Origin: Paenibacillus senegalensis JC66
Lineage (GTDB): Bacteria > Bacillota > Bacilli > Paenibacillales > NBRC-103111
Assembly: GCF_000285515.1 (NCBI RefSeq)
Contig: NZ_HE610957.1
Span: forward strand, 1,309,462 to 1,357,174
Reading direction: 5' to 3'
Length of the DNA: 47,713 nucleotides
In this document: one piece after another, positions 16,883 through 27,232 of the stretch
Layout of the letters: the number at the start of each line of letters is the position of its first letter
How positions within the stretch are numbered: position 1 is the stretch's first letter
The notes under the pieces: model-generated
Told to the model about the DNA's origin: nothing
Seen by the model: the letters and a program-made list of their open reading frames with translations, nothing else
Database searches by the model: none
Translations under genes and position numbers: made by a program

Positions 16883-17473
16883 CTAGGCTTCAAGTACAAA
16901 CAGACGATGTGTCAATTTCTTCAGCTTTTGATCAATATGAACTCTGATTTCCTGCTCTGGTGTAGCATTGCGCAAATCTAAAAGCTGATTGATCTGGACG
17001 TAGAGCGAATCAATCTCGTTCTCGGCAGCCCGGTTTTGATAAATCCGTTCAAGTTCAGCCATTGAGTCTTTACGTTCGTAAACGACTCTGCTGATCTTGC
17101 CCTTTGCCTCAACAATCTTAACCACTGAGCCCTGTTCATAATGATAAATCATCGTGAAATGAGAGTATACCCGATTGACTATAGCATCGCCTTTAAACCG
17201 CGAAACGGCTTTGCGCATCAGGTTAGCCAGTTTGGGACTGCAAAGCTTGCAGGAGCCTAGACAGACATAACCTTCCGTAGTTCGTTCGAACGTCAATACA
17301 ATGTCTTCACCAGATGCATCGTCATGCAGCACAAGATTTTGGCTTCCATTATCCATCACCATGACTTGCATACTGGCTTTATACCCTTCAAACAAGCGGA
17401 TGAAATCGGTCATTTCGGCTTCTGATAACTTCAGGCAGGTCTTGACATATTCAGTCGCTAACCTTTGAGCCAT
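16883..17473 (-). CDS. Unrecognised cytoplasmic protein with CxxC, 196 aa
   Basis: The family is not recognised. The protein has no signal peptide or membrane span. The centre carries GSCKLCSPKLANLMRKAV, a CxxC pair that might bind metal or act in redox, after a beta-rich segment (NLVLHDDASGEDIVLTF). The C-terminal ~70 residues (MAELERIYQNRAAENEIDSLYVQINQLLDL...) are helical, possibly coiled coil. ATG 17473 follows GAGGGA. Amino-acid composition and codon use look like the neighbours. A -10-like TATAAT lies upstream at 17644-17649. It is monocistronic by position, between ysxC and the repeat island. Confidence 0.65.
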   Translation of the reverse strand: MAQRLATEYVKTCLKLSEAEMTDFIRLFEGYKASMQVMVMDNGSQNLVLHDDASGEDIVLTFERTTEGYVCLGSCKLCSPKLANLMRKAVSRFKGDAIVNRVYSHFTMIYHYEQGSVVKIVEAKGKISRVVYERKDSMAELERIYQNRAAENEIDSLYVQINQLLDLRNATPEQEIRVHIDQKLKKLTHRLFVLEA

Positions 17474-17786
17474 AAAAATCCCTCAATTCTGTTTTTTAAA
17501 ACAATACATGAATCAATTTCATAATTCCGCCTGATGTTTTAGTTATTATATATAAATTACATGATTTGTGTGTATCTATATACCCGTATCCAGCAGGCTA
17601 TAATGAGCGTTATGAAATTGATCCACCTCTCACTACATTAATAATTATACTACAAATCGATTAATTATTCCTGCTTATTTTCCTAGTTTTCTAGTCATTT
17701 CGCGGAAAAAAGGTTGAAAAAAGGGCAGAAGCGGCAACCGGAAGCATTTTTTTTACGGATCGCTCCGTTCTCTTCCGATTCCCGCC
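17474..17786. other. AT-rich intergenic region
   Basis: No gene is seen. It has several AT-rich stretches, including minus-strand TATAAT at 17649-17644 without a good -35, a candidate promoter for the 196-aa gene. No convincing terminator after ysxC was found, only short stems near 17757. Confidence 0.4.
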
Positions 17787-18374
17787 TTAAGATTGGCTAT
17801 GCTGTTCAATAATGGCCCAAAGCTCATCTTTCCCCATCCCGGTTTCAGATGAGAACATGATTAGAGGAATAGCGGGGTCTAATTGCAACGTTTCTTTTAC
17901 CTGCTTGCTGTGCCTCGCCCATTTTCCTTTTGGAATTTTGTCGGCCTTAGTAGCCACTACACAGAGTGGAATTTCATGATAATGAAGCCATTCATACATC
18001 GCCTGATCGTCCTTCGTCGGTGGATGGCGCAGGTCAACCAGCAGCAATAAAAGCTTTAGCGGCTCACGCTCGAGCAAGTAACGTTCAATAAATTTACCCC
18101 ACTCCGCACGCATCGTCTTAGACACCTTGGCGTACCCGTAACCGGGCAAATCGACAAAGAATAACTGTTCATTAATGCGATAGTAATTAAGCGTTTGCGT
18201 TTTTCCCGGCTGCGAGCTTGTCCGGGCCAAGTTTTTGCGTCCGAGCATCCGATTGATCAAAGAGCTTTTCCCGACATTAGAACGCCCTGCCAGAGCAATC
18301 TCTGGCAGAGCATCATTGGGGTATTGGGCAGAGCTGACAGCACTAATGACAAATTCCGCTTGCTTGATCTTCAT
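17787..18374 (-). CDS. ysxC: Ribosome biogenesis GTPase YsxC/EngB
   Basis: An essential GTPase acting in late assembly of the 50S ribosomal subunit. The 195-aa protein has G1 GRSNVGKSS, the switch region [12 protein letters not shown]3 DLPGYG, G4 TKAD, and the G5-like SSETG. The ATG at 18374 ([13 protein letters not shown]) overlaps the last base of the lon stop (TAATG) and is chosen over an upstream GTG-type start at 18398, because it matches the family N-terminus and has AGGTG upstream. Coupling with lonA is the standard order in bacilli. Confidence 0.96.
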   Translation of the reverse strand: MKIKQAEFVISAVSSAQYPNDALPEIALAGRSNVGKSSLINRMLGRKNLARTSSQPGKTQTLNYYRINEQLFFVDLPGYGYAKVSKTMRAEWGKFIERYLLEREPLKLLLLLVDLRHPPTKDDQAMYEWLHYHEIPLCVVATKADKIPKGKWARHSKQVKETLQLDPAIPLIMFSSETGMGKDELWAIIEQHSQS

Positions 18375-20761
18375 TAAGGCTGCACCTGCTCTTCCCATTG
18401 TTCGTCGTGATGAGGAGCTACAGGCTCCTGCCGGCTAAATGGCTGCTCCACAAGAGCATGCTCCAGCACTTGATCCATATGACTCACCGGAATGAAAGTC
18501 AGCTCATCGCGAACGCTTTCCGGTATGTCCTGAATGTCCTTTTCATTGTCCTTCGGGAGCAGAATTTTTTTAATCCCGGCCCGGTGAGCAGCCAGGGATT
18601 TTTCCTTCAGCCCGCCAATGGGCAGCACTCTGCCGCGAAGGGTAATTTCCCCGGTCATGGCAACCTCGCGCGACACGGGAATTTCCGTCAGGGCCGAGAT
18701 GAGCGCCGTAGCCATCGTTATTCCGGCAGAAGGACCGTCCTTCGGGATGGCCCCTTCCGGAATATGGATATGAATGTCATTTTTCTCATGAAAATCTGCA
18801 GCGATCCCCAATTCTCTTGCCTTGGAGCGTGTGTAGCTGAATGCCGCCTGGGCCGATTCCTTCATGACGTCACCGAGCTTACCGGTCAAGGTCAGCTTGC
18901 CGCTGCCGGGAACGATGCTGACCTCAATCACTAAAGTATCTCCGCCAGCCTCGGTCCAGGCAAGGCCGCTAACGGTACCAATCTGGTCTTCGACTTCTGC
19001 CATCCCGTAGCGGAACTTAGCCGGTCCTAAGAAATCTTTCAAATTCTCCTGATTGATTTCCACCTTCGTTAATTGCTCGGAAACTATTTTTTTGGCGCTT
19101 TTGCGGCACAGGCTGGCGATCTGCTGTTCCAGATTACGCACGCCGGCTTCACGCGTATATCTGCGGATAATTGTCGCTAATGCCTCATCCTCCAGCTCCA
19201 GCTGGCCTTCCTTCAATCCATGCTCGCTTTCCTGCTTCGGCAGGAGGTAGTGGCGGGCGATTTCCCGCTTCTCAAGCTCCGTATACCCCGGAATATAGAG
19301 CAGCTCCATCCGGTCCAGCAGCGGGCGAGGAATGTTATGCGCCGAATTCGCTGTCGTCACGAACATGACATTGGACAAGTCAAAAGGCAGTTCGATGTAA
19401 TGATCGCTAAAAGTGCTGTTTTGCTCGGGATCTAATACTTCGAGCAGAGCGGATGCAGGGTCTCCCCTGAAATCCATCGCCATTTTGTCAATTTCGTCCA
19501 AGAGAAATACGGGGTTATTGCTTCCCGCTGTCTTCAAACCTTGAATAATCCGGCCGGGCATCGCTCCGACATAGGTTCTCCGGTGGCCGCGGATTTCCGC
19601 CTCGTCTCGAACACCGCCAAGCGATACTCGCACGAATTGACGCCCAAGAGCTCTCGAGATGGATCGAGCGATGGACGTTTTACCGACTCCGGGAGGTCCT
19701 ACCAGACAAAGAATAGGCCCTTTCATTTTCTTCACCAGATTTTGTACCGCCAAATATTCCAGCACCCGTTCCTTCGGTTTTTCCAGTGCGAAGTGATCCT
19801 CGTGCAAAATCTGCTCCGCATGATCCAGGTCCAGATCATCCTCGGATTGCTTCGACCAGGGAAGGGCCAGCAGCCAGTCTATATAATTGCGGATAACTCC
19901 TCCCTCCGCGGAAGTGGCGGGCATTTTCTCCAGCCGGTCGATCTCCTTCAGCACTCGCTCGTGCGCCTTCTCCGGCAGCTCAGCTTCGGCTAATTGCGCT
20001 CTCAGCTCTTCTACCTCGCCAGCGCGGCCTTCCTTGTCTCCAAGCTCCTTCTGAATGGCCTTCATCTGTTCTCGCAAGTAATATTCCTTCTGGGTCTTTT
20101 CCATCTGCTTCTTGACCCTCTGGCTGATCTTGCGCTCCAGCTCCAGCACTTCCCGTTCATTGTTGAGAATATCCAAAAGCTTCTCCAAACGGGCTCTTAC
20201 ATTAACCGTCTCTAAAATTTCCTGCTTATCTTTAATTTTTAGAGATAAGTGGCTGCAAATCACGTCGGCTAACCGTCCTGGTTCTTCAATATCGGAAACA
20301 GCAGCCAAAGTTTCGGGTGTTACCTTCTTAGACAGGTTGATATAGTGTTCAAACTGGGTCAATACCGTTCTCATCAACGCGTCTATTTCAGGATCAGGAA
20401 CCAGCTGTTCAGGCAGTTCCTTGATCTCTACCTCATAATATTCTGCAGTATCCTTGTATTCAAGAATTTCGGCGCGGATTATGCCCTCCACAAGCACCCG
20501 TATCGTTCCATTGGGCAGCTTAAGCATTTGCCTGACTTTGGAAACGGTGCCGATCCGATAAATATCGTCCTGGTCCGGCTCTTCCATGTTAGCTTCGGAC
20601 TGGGAGCATAGGAGGATCAGACTATCTTCTACCATTGCTTTGTCCAACGCCTTAACGGACTTCTCACGTCCGACATCCAAGTGCAAAACCATGCTCGGAT
20701 AAACCAACAGCCCCCTGAGTGGGAGCAAAGGCATTGTACGCACCTTTGTTCTGTTCCCCAT
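18374..20761 (-). CDS. lon: ATP-dependent protease La (LonA)
   Basis: LonA is a cytoplasmic hexameric AAA+ serine protease for misfolded and regulatory proteins. The 795-aa protein has an N-terminal substrate domain ([23 protein letters not shown]), a coiled-coil segment, Walker [15 protein letters not shown] (about residue 350), Walker [10 protein letters not shown], and the Ser-Lys dyad in [15 protein letters not shown] (serine near 675) and [14 protein letters not shown] (lysine near 718). ATG 20761 has GGAGGTG 7 nt upstream. It lies after lonB with a 160-nt gap that contains a possible -10, and it overlaps ysxC by one base. Confidence 0.98.
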   Translation of the reverse strand: MGNRTKVRTMPLLPLRGLLVYPSMVLHLDVGREKSVKALDKAMVEDSLILLCSQSEANMEEPDQDDIYRIGTVSKVRQMLKLPNGTIRVLVEGIIRAEILEYKDTAEYYEVEIKELPEQLVPDPEIDALMRTVLTQFEHYINLSKKVTPETLAAVSDIEEPGRLADVICSHLSLKIKDKQEILETVNVRARLEKLLDILNNEREVLELERKISQRVKKQMEKTQKEYYLREQMKAIQKELGDKEGRAGEVEELRAQLAEAELPEKAHERVLKEIDRLEKMPATSAEGGVIRNYIDWLLALPWSKQSEDDLDLDHAEQILHEDHFALEKPKERVLEYLAVQNLVKKMKGPILCLVGPPGVGKTSIARSISRALGRQFVRVSLGGVRDEAEIRGHRRTYVGAMPGRIIQGLKTAGSNNPVFLLDEIDKMAMDFRGDPASALLEVLDPEQNSTFSDHYIELPFDLSNVMFVTTANSAHNIPRPLLDRMELLYIPGYTELEKREIARHYLLPKQESEHGLKEGQLELEDEALATIIRRYTREAGVRNLEQQIASLCRKSAKKIVSEQLTKVEINQENLKDFLGPAKFRYGMAEVEDQIGTVSGLAWTEAGGDTLVIEVSIVPGSGKLTLTGKLGDVMKESAQAAFSYTRSKARELGIAADFHEKNDIHIHIPEGAIPKDGPSAGITMATALISALTEIPVSREVAMTGEITLRGRVLPIGGLKEKSLAAHRAGIKKILLPKDNEKDIQDIPESVRDELTFIPVSHMDQVLEHALVEQPFSRQEPVAPHHDEQWEEQVQP

Positions 20762-20803
20762 CGTACAGCACCTCCGATGTACCTATCTTTTAGCTGTTAA
20801 CCC

Positions 20804-20809
20804 ATTTTA
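20804..20809 (-). promoter_or_regulatory. Possible -10 of lonA
   Basis: Minus strand TAAAAT about 45 nt before the lon ATG, with TTGGTG 18 nt upstream. The -35 match is weak. No CtsR- or CIRCE-like site was recognised beside it. Confidence 0.3.
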
Positions 20810-20923
20810 TCAAAAGTTTTTTCAAAACACCAATTCGGCTGTTATCTTTAATTAAAATGATTGGCTTTCTACCCGTACAGCCGGGTTACTCCCCTACAGC
20901 CAGGCTGATCCGAGAGCCATTAA

Positions 20924-22654
20924 TCAGGTTGCATTCGTTTCCTTGGAAACGGCCTGCATGTAGGTAATGCCTGGCGTGGCTGGTACATGAATCTCTTTGG
21001 AAAAAGGCAGCGGCTCATCCGTTTTCGGCTCGACCGCTTTCACCTCAATACCCAGCCCGAGGTTCAGCACTTCTTCTATCGTATGCACCGGGATGACTTC
21101 TACACCCTGCAAGCCGTCAAAAAGATCCTGCCAATTTTCAGCTGGTATCAGCACCCGAGTAGCTCCCGCTTGTAAAGCTGCCTCAACCTTGGCCACGACA
21201 CCGCCCACCGGCTTAACACTTCCATGAATGCTGATTTCCCCTGTCATCGCTAATTTAGAGTCGACCGGGATGCGGTGAATCGCGGACACAATCGCAACGG
21301 CCATCGCAACCCCTGCCGAAGGTCCGTCAATTGGCGTTCCTCCGGGGAAGTTAATATGCAGATCATGGTCTTGCGGCCTTAAACCGAGTCTTTTCAGCAC
21401 TGTCAGCACATTATCCACAGAACCGCGGGCCATACTTTTGCGGCGGATCGTCTTGGAGCTATTTCCCATCTCTTCCTCATCGACAACCCCGGTGATCGTA
21501 AATGATCCTCGTCCCGGGTCAGAGGGCATGGAGGTTACTTCGATTTCCAGCAGGGTTCCCAGATTAGGCCCGTATACCGCAAGTCCATTAACGAGTCCAA
21601 TTTCCGGATTCTGCGCTACCTTTTTATCAGGTCTAGGCGGAATCTGACTGCTGTTTACAACCCATTCTACATCAGCCGCGCTCAGAACCTTCCGATTCTC
21701 TGTCATCGCAATCCCCGCGGCCAGTTGTATTATATTAACCGCTTCACGCCCATTTGTAGCATATCTCTTGACTACGCGGACCGCATCCGGAGCTTCCGGC
21801 AGTCCGATTTTCGCTACCGCATTGGCGGCTATTTCACCGATTTCATCCGGAGTTAGCGGCCTAAAGAAAATCTCCATACAGCGCGAGCGGATAGCTGGAG
21901 GTATTTCCTGAGGTGTCCGTGTAGTCGCTCCTACGAGACGAAAATCGGCTGGAAGCCCATTTTGAAAAATATCGTGGATATAACTCGGGATATTCGTGTC
22001 CTCCGAATTATAATAGGCGCTTTCCAGAAACACTTTGCGATCCTCAAGCACCTTTAATAATTTATTCATTTGAATAGGGTGCAGTTCCCCGATTTCATCA
22101 ATAAACAAGATTCCCCCGTGAGCCTTAGTTACAGCGCCCGGCTTCGGCTGAGGAATTCCGGCTACCCCCATCGCTCCGGCACCTTGATAAATAGGATCAT
22201 GAACAGAGCCAATTAACGGGTCCGCAATGCCTCTCTCGTCAAAGCGGGCGGTCGTAGCATCTATCTCCGTAAATGTCGATTCCTTCCGGAAGGGGGAGGC
22301 CGGGTTTTTCTTTGCTTCCTCCAATACGACCCTGGCTGCCGCCGTTTTTCCTACACCCGGAGGCCCATAAACCAGTACATGCTGCGGATTAGAACCGCAC
22401 AGAGCAGCCTTCAGCGCCTTGAGCCCATCCATTTGACCAACGATATCGTCCATTGAGGTAGGGCGTGTTTTCTCCGCCAATGGCTTCGTCAGCGTGATGG
22501 CCCTCATTTTTCTTAGCTTTTCAACTTCTTTCTTGGATTCCCGATCTACGGCAATTCGGTTGGATTGCTGATTGCGCAGCAAATTCCAGAAATACAAACC
22601 TATAATAACCGCAAATACGAATTGTACTCCCATCAAGATCCAACTCAAACTCAT
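20924..22654 (-). CDS. lonB: Lon-like ATP-dependent protease LonB
   Basis: A membrane-anchored Lon relative, forespore-linked (sigma-F) in B. subtilis. The 576-aa protein begins with a hydrophobic anchor (MSLSWILMGVQFVFAVIIGLYFW). It then has RPTSMDDIVGQ, Walker [14 protein letters not shown], Walker B ILFIDEIGEL, and the protease dyad serine in PIDGPSAGVAMAVAI with the lysine in KPVGGVVAKVEAA. Start is ATG 22654, with GGAGG 7 nt upstream; the frame extends nine codons further to 22681, but those lack a better site. No clear sigma-F promoter could be assigned. It is adjacent to lonA as in bacilli. Confidence 0.96.
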   Translation of the reverse strand: MSLSWILMGVQFVFAVIIGLYFWNLLRNQQSNRIAVDRESKKEVEKLRKMRAITLTKPLAEKTRPTSMDDIVGQMDGLKALKAALCGSNPQHVLVYGPPGVGKTAAARVVLEEAKKNPASPFRKESTFTEIDATTARFDERGIADPLIGSVHDPIYQGAGAMGVAGIPQPKPGAVTKAHGGILFIDEIGELHPIQMNKLLKVLEDRKVFLESAYYNSEDTNIPSYIHDIFQNGLPADFRLVGATTRTPQEIPPAIRSRCMEIFFRPLTPDEIGEIAANAVAKIGLPEAPDAVRVVKRYATNGREAVNIIQLAAGIAMTENRKVLSAADVEWVVNSSQIPPRPDKKVAQNPEIGLVNGLAVYGPNLGTLLEIEVTSMPSDPGRGSFTITGVVDEEEMGNSSKTIRRKSMARGSVDNVLTVLKRLGLRPQDHDLHINFPGGTPIDGPSAGVAMAVAIVSAIHRIPVDSKLAMTGEISIHGSVKPVGGVVAKVEAALQAGATRVLIPAENWQDLFDGLQGVEVIPVHTIEEVLNLGLGIEVKAVEPKTDEPLPFSKEIHVPATPGITYMQAVSKETNAT

Positions 22655-23143
22655 AAACGAACCTCCAGTCCTACCCTTCATTGTGTCAAAATTTCTTTCC
22701 TCTAGTATTGCCGTTACTTGTAGCTCGTAGTCCCCGATATGGGCAAAGTTTTTTGTCTGAGCATTTTGCCAGTTTGATTTCAGAGGCTATAATATTGGGT
22801 GGAACCCATGCCCTGACGCTTGTTCTGCAGCAAAATAAGGACGACCGCAAGCGTTAGAATTTGAATCCCCTGATTCCGCCCAAATAAGGACACCCGCGAG
22901 CGTTAGAATTTGGGAACAGGTGCAGCTCCAATTGGAAAACCCGACTGCAAATGCAACGGGCATAGACATGGCTTTAGAGCCGGCTATACGACACGGCTAC
23001 AGACTGACTGGCTGCGGACCTGGCTATATACTGGCTGTATTGGACCCATCATACCTCTTATGATTTTGCCACTCCTATGAATATTTCCTGAATAGGCGCC
23101 AACACTATCGGTTGAAATGTACTAAGGTGAGGATGATACGTTT
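22655..23143. other. Intergenic region between divergent lonB and amidase, with repeats
   Basis: No gene is seen. It contains two 30-bp copies of the dispersed repeat (22833-22862, 22882-22911) and a stretch of short GGCTATA/GGCTGTA-like units (about 22980-23040). A TGAATA at 23078-23083 might be a -35 for a sporulation sigma factor upstream of the amidase, but the -10 fit is poor. Confidence 0.5.
22833..22911 (+). repeat. Two 30-bp copies of dispersed repeat
   Basis: Copies at 22833-22862 and 22882-22911 (period 49) differ at three positions. Each runs from AAATAAGGAC to AGCGTTAGAATTT. They are related to repeats near 16.0, 34.0 and 46.7 kb. Confidence 0.85.
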
Positions 23144-23866
23144 ATGCCCATCCGTTTAGGTTCCATCCTGCTGCTCCTGTTAACCTTGCTCTATTCAAGC
23201 TTCGCGCTGGCGAATCCGCCGGCGGAATCTTCTCCCATGCCGCTTTCGCCTGAAATTATCCCGCAGACCGATATCTTAATTGATGTGGGACACGGCGGTA
23301 TTGATGGGGGGACCAGCTACAAAGAGCTGCTGGAAAAAAATTTGAACCTCGAACTGGCTCGTAAATTGTTCCAGGAATTGACCGAAAGAAATTATAGAGT
23401 AGTTATAAATCGCACAGGGGACTACGCTTTAAGCGAGGATAATGGCTGGAAAAAGCTGCGCTCGCGACATCGGCGGGATCTTGTGCAGCGCAAGGAAATC
23501 GTTAACCAGCTAAAGCCGAGTGTAATGGTAAGCCTGCATGTCAATTGGGCTTCTTCGCCATCAGAGTCGGGCGGAGTTGTCTTATATCAAAACAATCCCG
23601 AGAGCAAAGCTCTGGCTAAAGCTATTCAGCTATCATTGAATGATTTGTACGAACAAGATCATGCCCCCGTCTACGGCAAAACATTCTTCCTGCTCAAACA
23701 CAGCAAAGTGCCTTCTGTTATAGTCGAGATGGGATTCATCTCAAGTCCGCAGGATCGCAAGAGATTGACCGAAGAACCGCTCCAGAAAGAGCTCGCGCGT
23801 TCAATTGCTGACGGCATTGTACAGTATTTGCAGACCACAGACGATTCCTCGCCGTCCACAGAATAG
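23144..23866 (+). CDS. cwlD: N-acetylmuramoyl-L-alanine amidase, CwlD-like
   Basis: A zinc amidase of the Amidase_3 family that removes stem peptides from muramic acid. CwlD does this during spore cortex formation so that muramic delta-lactam can form. The 240-aa protein has a signal peptide (residues ~1-23, ending FALA), then IDVGHGGIDGG (zinc His), LLEKNLNLEL (zinc Glu), VSLHVNWA (zinc His) and VIVEMGFISSPQD (catalytic Glu). Length matches CwlD. Start ATG 23144 has AAGGTGAGG upstream. It is the only plus-strand gene in the lonB-ispG block. The precise name CwlD is inference from size and the lack of binding domains. Confidence 0.85.
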   Translation: MPIRLGSILLLLLTLLYSSFALANPPAESSPMPLSPEIIPQTDILIDVGHGGIDGGTSYKELLEKNLNLELARKLFQELTERNYRVVINRTGDYALSEDNGWKKLRSRHRRDLVQRKEIVNQLKPSVMVSLHVNWASSPSESGGVVLYQNNPESKALAKAIQLSLNDLYEQDHAPVYGKTFFLLKHSKVPSVIVEMGFISSPQDRKRLTEEPLQKELARSIADGIVQYLQTTDDSSPSTE

Positions 23867-23885
23867 TTTCTTACTCACGTTAAAA

Positions 23886-23970
23886 AACCGCTGCCTGCTT
23901 AAGGTGGGCCCAACAGTTCGACTAGACCAGTCAACTGTGAAACCCTCTTAAGACGGCGAGCGGTTTATTT
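23886..23970. terminator. Elaborate hairpin element between convergent cwlD and ispG
   Basis: The outer stem AACCGCT (23886-23892) pairs with AGCGGTT (23959-23965). Inside it CTTAAG pairs with CTTAAG, and a separate inner stem-loop ACAGTT/AACTGT (23913-23918 with 23933-23938) extends by GACT/AGTC. It ends in U-rich tails on both strands (plus TTTATTT, minus TTTTTT). A bidirectional terminator is the simple reading, but it is much longer than needed. Confidence 0.7.
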
Positions 23971-23999
23971 ATGGTTATTGTGGATTGAAGAAGTGGCGC

Positions 24000-25097
24000 C
24001 TAATGCTTGCGGCCGGGAATGGTCCCGGTTTCTTCATATACTTTGACAATATGATCGATTTCTTTCTTCAGCTCGCTAACCAGCTCTGCTTCAGGCACTT
24101 TGCGGATCATTTCTCCGTAACGGAACAGGAGTCCCTCCCCGCGAGCCCCGGCGATGCCGATATCCGCTTCGCGCGCCTCTCCCGGGCCATTCACTGCACA
24201 GCCGAGAACGGAAACCTTGATCGGCACCTTGACGTTGGAAATATATTCCTCGACCTCATTGGCAATCGCGAACAGATCGATATCCAATCTTCCGCAAGTA
24301 GGACAGGAAATGAGAGTAGCGGCATTGGAGATCAGGCCAAAGGTCTTCAACAGCTCACGGGCTACCTTCACTTCTTCGACCGGATCTGCGCTTAGCGAGA
24401 TCCGCACAGTAGAACCAATCCCCATGGAGAGCAGAGCGCCAATCCCGGCTGAACTCTTAATCGTTCCGGAATGAAGTGTCCCCGATTCCGTAATTCCAAG
24501 ATGGAGCGGGTATCTAATCGTTTCGGCAGCAAGGGAATACGCCTGAATGGCCATAGGCACATCCGAAGCTTTCAGGGAAACGATAATGTCATGGAAGTCC
24601 AGCTCTTCGAGAATGCCAATATGGTACATCGCGCTTTCCACCATCGCTTCCGGCGTCGGGTATCCATATTTCTCGAGCAGATGCTTCTCAAGAGATCCCG
24701 CATTGACTCCTATGCGAATTGGAATGGACTTTTCCTTACAAGCCTTGACTACAGCCTCAACCCGATCCCGGCTGCCGATATTGCCCGGATTGATGCGAAC
24801 CTTGTCTATCCCGTTCTCAATCGCTTTAAGAGCAAGACGGTAATCAAAATGAATATCGGCAACAAGCGGAATATGAATACGGCTTTTAATTTCTTTAATG
24901 GCTTCTGCCGCCTCCATATTATTAACGGTTACCCGAACCACCTGGCAGCCGGCTTCCTCGAGCCTGAGAATTTCAGCAACGGTCGCTTCCACATTTGCGG
25001 TTTTGGTTGTACACATGCTTTGAATAATAACATCATTATTCCCGCCGATGACCAGATCGCCCACTCGAACGGGAATGGTGTCGGTTCTATGGTACAT
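24000..25097 (-). CDS. ispG: 4-hydroxy-3-methylbut-2-en-1-yl diphosphate synthase (GcpE)
   Basis: An iron-sulfur enzyme of the non-mevalonate isoprenoid pathway that converts MEcPP to HMBPP. The 365-aa protein has [39 protein letters not shown], and the Fe-S cysteines in [11 protein letters not shown] and [14 protein letters not shown]. The start is set at ATG 25097 ([10 protein letters not shown]), with GGGAG about 10 nt upstream, and not at the ATG at 25145, whose extra residues do not fit the family. It lies 93 nt after clpX. It is not part of the B. subtilis clpX-lonB neighbourhood. Confidence 0.97.
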   Translation of the reverse strand: MYHRTDTIPVRVGDLVIGGNNDVIIQSMCTTKTANVEATVAEILRLEEAGCQVVRVTVNNMEAAEAIKEIKSRIHIPLVADIHFDYRLALKAIENGIDKVRINPGNIGSRDRVEAVVKACKEKSIPIRIGVNAGSLEKHLLEKYGYPTPEAMVESAMYHIGILEELDFHDIIVSLKASDVPMAIQAYSLAAETIRYPLHLGITESGTLHSGTIKSSAGIGALLSMGIGSTVRISLSADPVEEVKVARELLKTFGLISNAATLISCPTCGRLDIDLFAIANEVEEYISNVKVPIKVSVLGCAVNGPGEAREADIGIAGARGEGLLFRYGEMIRKVPEAELVSELKKEIDHIVKVYEETGTIPGRKH

Positions 25098-25190
25098 TGG
25101 TATCTCTCTCCCATGACAGCAAACATCCCCCGCTCCGAATTCCATTAACTGGAACCAGATTGGAGGTGTTTGACCGGTAATAACTACCCT

Positions 25191-26447
25191 TTATGCACTT
25201 TCTTCTTTTTTCTTGTCACTATCCCCTGTCATCAGCATCGGTGCGATCTTTTCCTGTACTACTTCTTTAGTTACAAGACAGCTTTTCACATCGGTTCTGG
25301 ACGGAATATCATACATGACATCGAGCATGATTTTCTCCAGGATCGCTCTTAGGCCGCGTGCTCCTGTATTCCGTTTGATAGCTTCCTGGGCAATCGCCTC
25401 AAGCGCCTCCTGCTGGAATTCCAGCTCGACGTTATCCAGTTCAAGAAGCTTCTGATACTGCTTGACAAGAGCGTTCTTCGGCTCCGACAGAATCCGGATC
25501 AGAGCAGCTTCATCCAGCGGCTCCAATGTGGAAATGTTCGGCAGACGCCCGATGAATTCCGGAATTAAGCCGAACTTGAGCAGGTCCTCCGGCAATACCA
25601 TGGACAAATATTCTCCTGCTTTCAAATCCGCCTTTAAGCCGTCAGCCCCAAAGCCGATTACTTTCTTGCCGATCCGGCGCTTGATGATCGATTCCAGACC
25701 ATCGAAAGCACCACCGCATATAAACAGAATGTTCGTAGTGTCAATCTGAATAAATTCCTGGTGAGGATGCTTGCGTCCGCCCTGCGGAGGTACGGAGGCA
25801 ACCGTGCCCTCTAAAATTTTCAACAGTGCCTGTTGTACACCCTCGCCGGACACATCACGGGTGATTGACGGATTCTCTGACTTGCGCGCTACCTTATCAA
25901 TCTCATCGATATAGATAATACCGCGTTCCGCCTTCTCCACATCGTAATCCGATGCCTGGATAAGCTTGAGCAGAATGTTCTCCACATCCTCACCCACATA
26001 ACCGGCTTCGGTAAGTGATGTCGCATCGGCAATCGCAAACGGCACATTCAAAATTTTAGCCAAGGTTTGAGCAAGCAGCGTTTTTCCGCTTCCTGTAGGT
26101 CCTAAAAGCAGGATGTTGCTCTTTTGGAGCTCGACATCATCAGCCTTACTCTGGGAGTTAATTCTTTTGTAGTGGTTATAGACCGCAACAGAAAGAGATT
26201 TCTTCGCTTGGTCCTGACCGATGACATAAGAATCAAGAATATTGCGGATTTCTTTCGGCTTTGGAATGTCCTTCAGATCGAGCTCTTCCTCATGTCCGAG
26301 TTCTTCTTCCACAATTTCAGTACAAAGCTCAATACACTCATCACAAATATATACACCCGGACCAGCTACCAGCTTGCGCACCTGGTCTTGGGATTTTCCG
26401 CAAAAAGAGCACTTCAACTGGCCTTTTTCTTCATTAAATTTGAACAT
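25191..26447 (-). CDS. clpX: ATP-dependent Clp protease ATP-binding subunit ClpX
   Basis: ClpX is the hexameric AAA+ unfoldase that feeds substrates to ClpP. The 418-aa protein has the N-terminal zinc finger ([11 protein letters not shown]...[10 protein letters not shown]), Walker [16 protein letters not shown], a pore-loop GYVGEDVEN, Walker [11 protein letters not shown], sensor regions, and the IGF-type loop for ClpP docking (KVIGFGADG). Start is ATG 26447, with GGGGTGAG upstream; the open frame to 26495 overlaps clpP. It is 19 nt after clpP, so the two partners are co-transcribed. Confidence 0.98.
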   Translation of the reverse strand: MFKFNEEKGQLKCSFCGKSQDQVRKLVAGPGVYICDECIELCTEIVEEELGHEEELDLKDIPKPKEIRNILDSYVIGQDQAKKSLSVAVYNHYKRINSQSKADDVELQKSNILLLGPTGSGKTLLAQTLAKILNVPFAIADATSLTEAGYVGEDVENILLKLIQASDYDVEKAERGIIYIDEIDKVARKSENPSITRDVSGEGVQQALLKILEGTVASVPPQGGRKHPHQEFIQIDTTNILFICGGAFDGLESIIKRRIGKKVIGFGADGLKADLKAGEYLSMVLPEDLLKFGLIPEFIGRLPNISTLEPLDEAALIRILSEPKNALVKQYQKLLELDNVELEFQQEALEAIAQEAIKRNTGARGLRAILEKIMLDVMYDIPSRTDVKSCLVTKEVVQEKIAPMLMTGDSDKKKEESA

Positions 26448-26466
26448 TAGCTCACCCCTGTTCCTT

Positions 26467-27051
26467 TCAAATCTTGCCGGTGATGACTTTATCAATGATG
26501 CCGTATTCTTTGGCCTCTTCGGCAGTCATGAAAAAGTCCCGGTCAGTATCCCTCTCGATCACTTCCAGCGGCTGTTTCGTCCGCTCTACATAAATCCGAT
26601 TCAGCTTCTCACGAGTTCGGATAATCCAATCGGCATGAATTTTAATATCCGCCGCCTGCCCTCTTACACCGCCTAAAGGCTGGTGAATCATCACCTCACT
26701 GTTAGGAAGCGCGTAACGCTTTCCAGGGGCTCCGGCTGTGAGCAAAAGGGAACCCATGCTGGCTGCCATTCCTACACAAATAGTAGAGACGTCAGGCTTA
26801 ATATGGTGCATGGTATCAAAAATACCCATTCCGGCCGTAATGGAACCACCGGGTGAATTGATATACAGATGGATATCCTGCTCCGGATCTTGAGCAGCCA
26901 AAAACAGCAGCTGGGCGATAACCAGGTTGGCTACATCGTCATCAATGGCGCTCCCTATAAAAACGATCCGGTCTTTAAGCAACCGGGAATAGATGTCGTA
27001 CGATCGCTCCCCGCGAGCTTCCTGCTCAACGACCATTGGAATCAATGCCAT
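26467..27051 (-). CDS. clpP: ATP-dependent Clp protease proteolytic subunit
   Basis: ClpP is the 14-mer serine peptidase chamber used by ClpX and other Clp ATPases. The 194 residues are typical. Catalytic Ser is in GMAASMGS, His in MIHQPLGG, and the Asp lies in the [11 protein letters not shown] segment. The oxyanion motif SPGGSITAG and N-terminal IPMVVEQ are also present. ATG 27051 has AAGGAGGGG upstream. The gene is placed between tig and clpX, as in proteobacteria, whereas B. subtilis clpP is elsewhere in the genome. Confidence 0.98.
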   Translation of the reverse strand: MALIPMVVEQEARGERSYDIYSRLLKDRIVFIGSAIDDDVANLVIAQLLFLAAQDPEQDIHLYINSPGGSITAGMGIFDTMHHIKPDVSTICVGMAASMGSLLLTAGAPGKRYALPNSEVMIHQPLGGVRGQAADIKIHADWIIRTREKLNRIYVERTKQPLEVIERDTDRDFFMTAEEAKEYGIIDKVITGKI

Positions 27052-27105
27052 GGATTTCCCCTCCTTATCCTAAATAAAGCTGATTGTAAGGTGTGAATCA
27101 ACTTC

Positions 27106-27134
27106 ATTCTATCATGTTTGCCTTTTTGTGTCAT
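27106..27134 (-). promoter_or_regulatory. Sigma-A promoter of clpP-clpX
   Basis: Minus strand ATGACA (27134-27129), 17-nt spacer, TAGAAT (27111-27106). Both boxes are one base off consensus. No clear CtsR repeat was identified next to it. Confidence 0.5.
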
Positions 27135-27184
27135 TTCCACACCTGTTCCCGCACAATTTTAATTAAAAAAAGTTAAGTCGGGTT

Positions 27185-27213
27185 AAAAGAAAGGCACGTT
27201 CTAGACGCGCCTT
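27185..27213 (-). terminator. Terminator after tig
   Basis: Minus strand stem AAGGCGCGT/ACGTGCCTT (one mismatch) followed by TCTTTT, 20 nt past the tig stop. Confidence 0.7.
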
Positions 27214-27232
27214 TGCTGTTAAAGGTATAGGT

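Noticed and set aside
27106-27150. CtsR operator upstream of clpP
   Set aside because: The sequence GACACAAAAAGGCAAAC only loosely resembles the CtsR heptad repeat; too many mismatches to claim.
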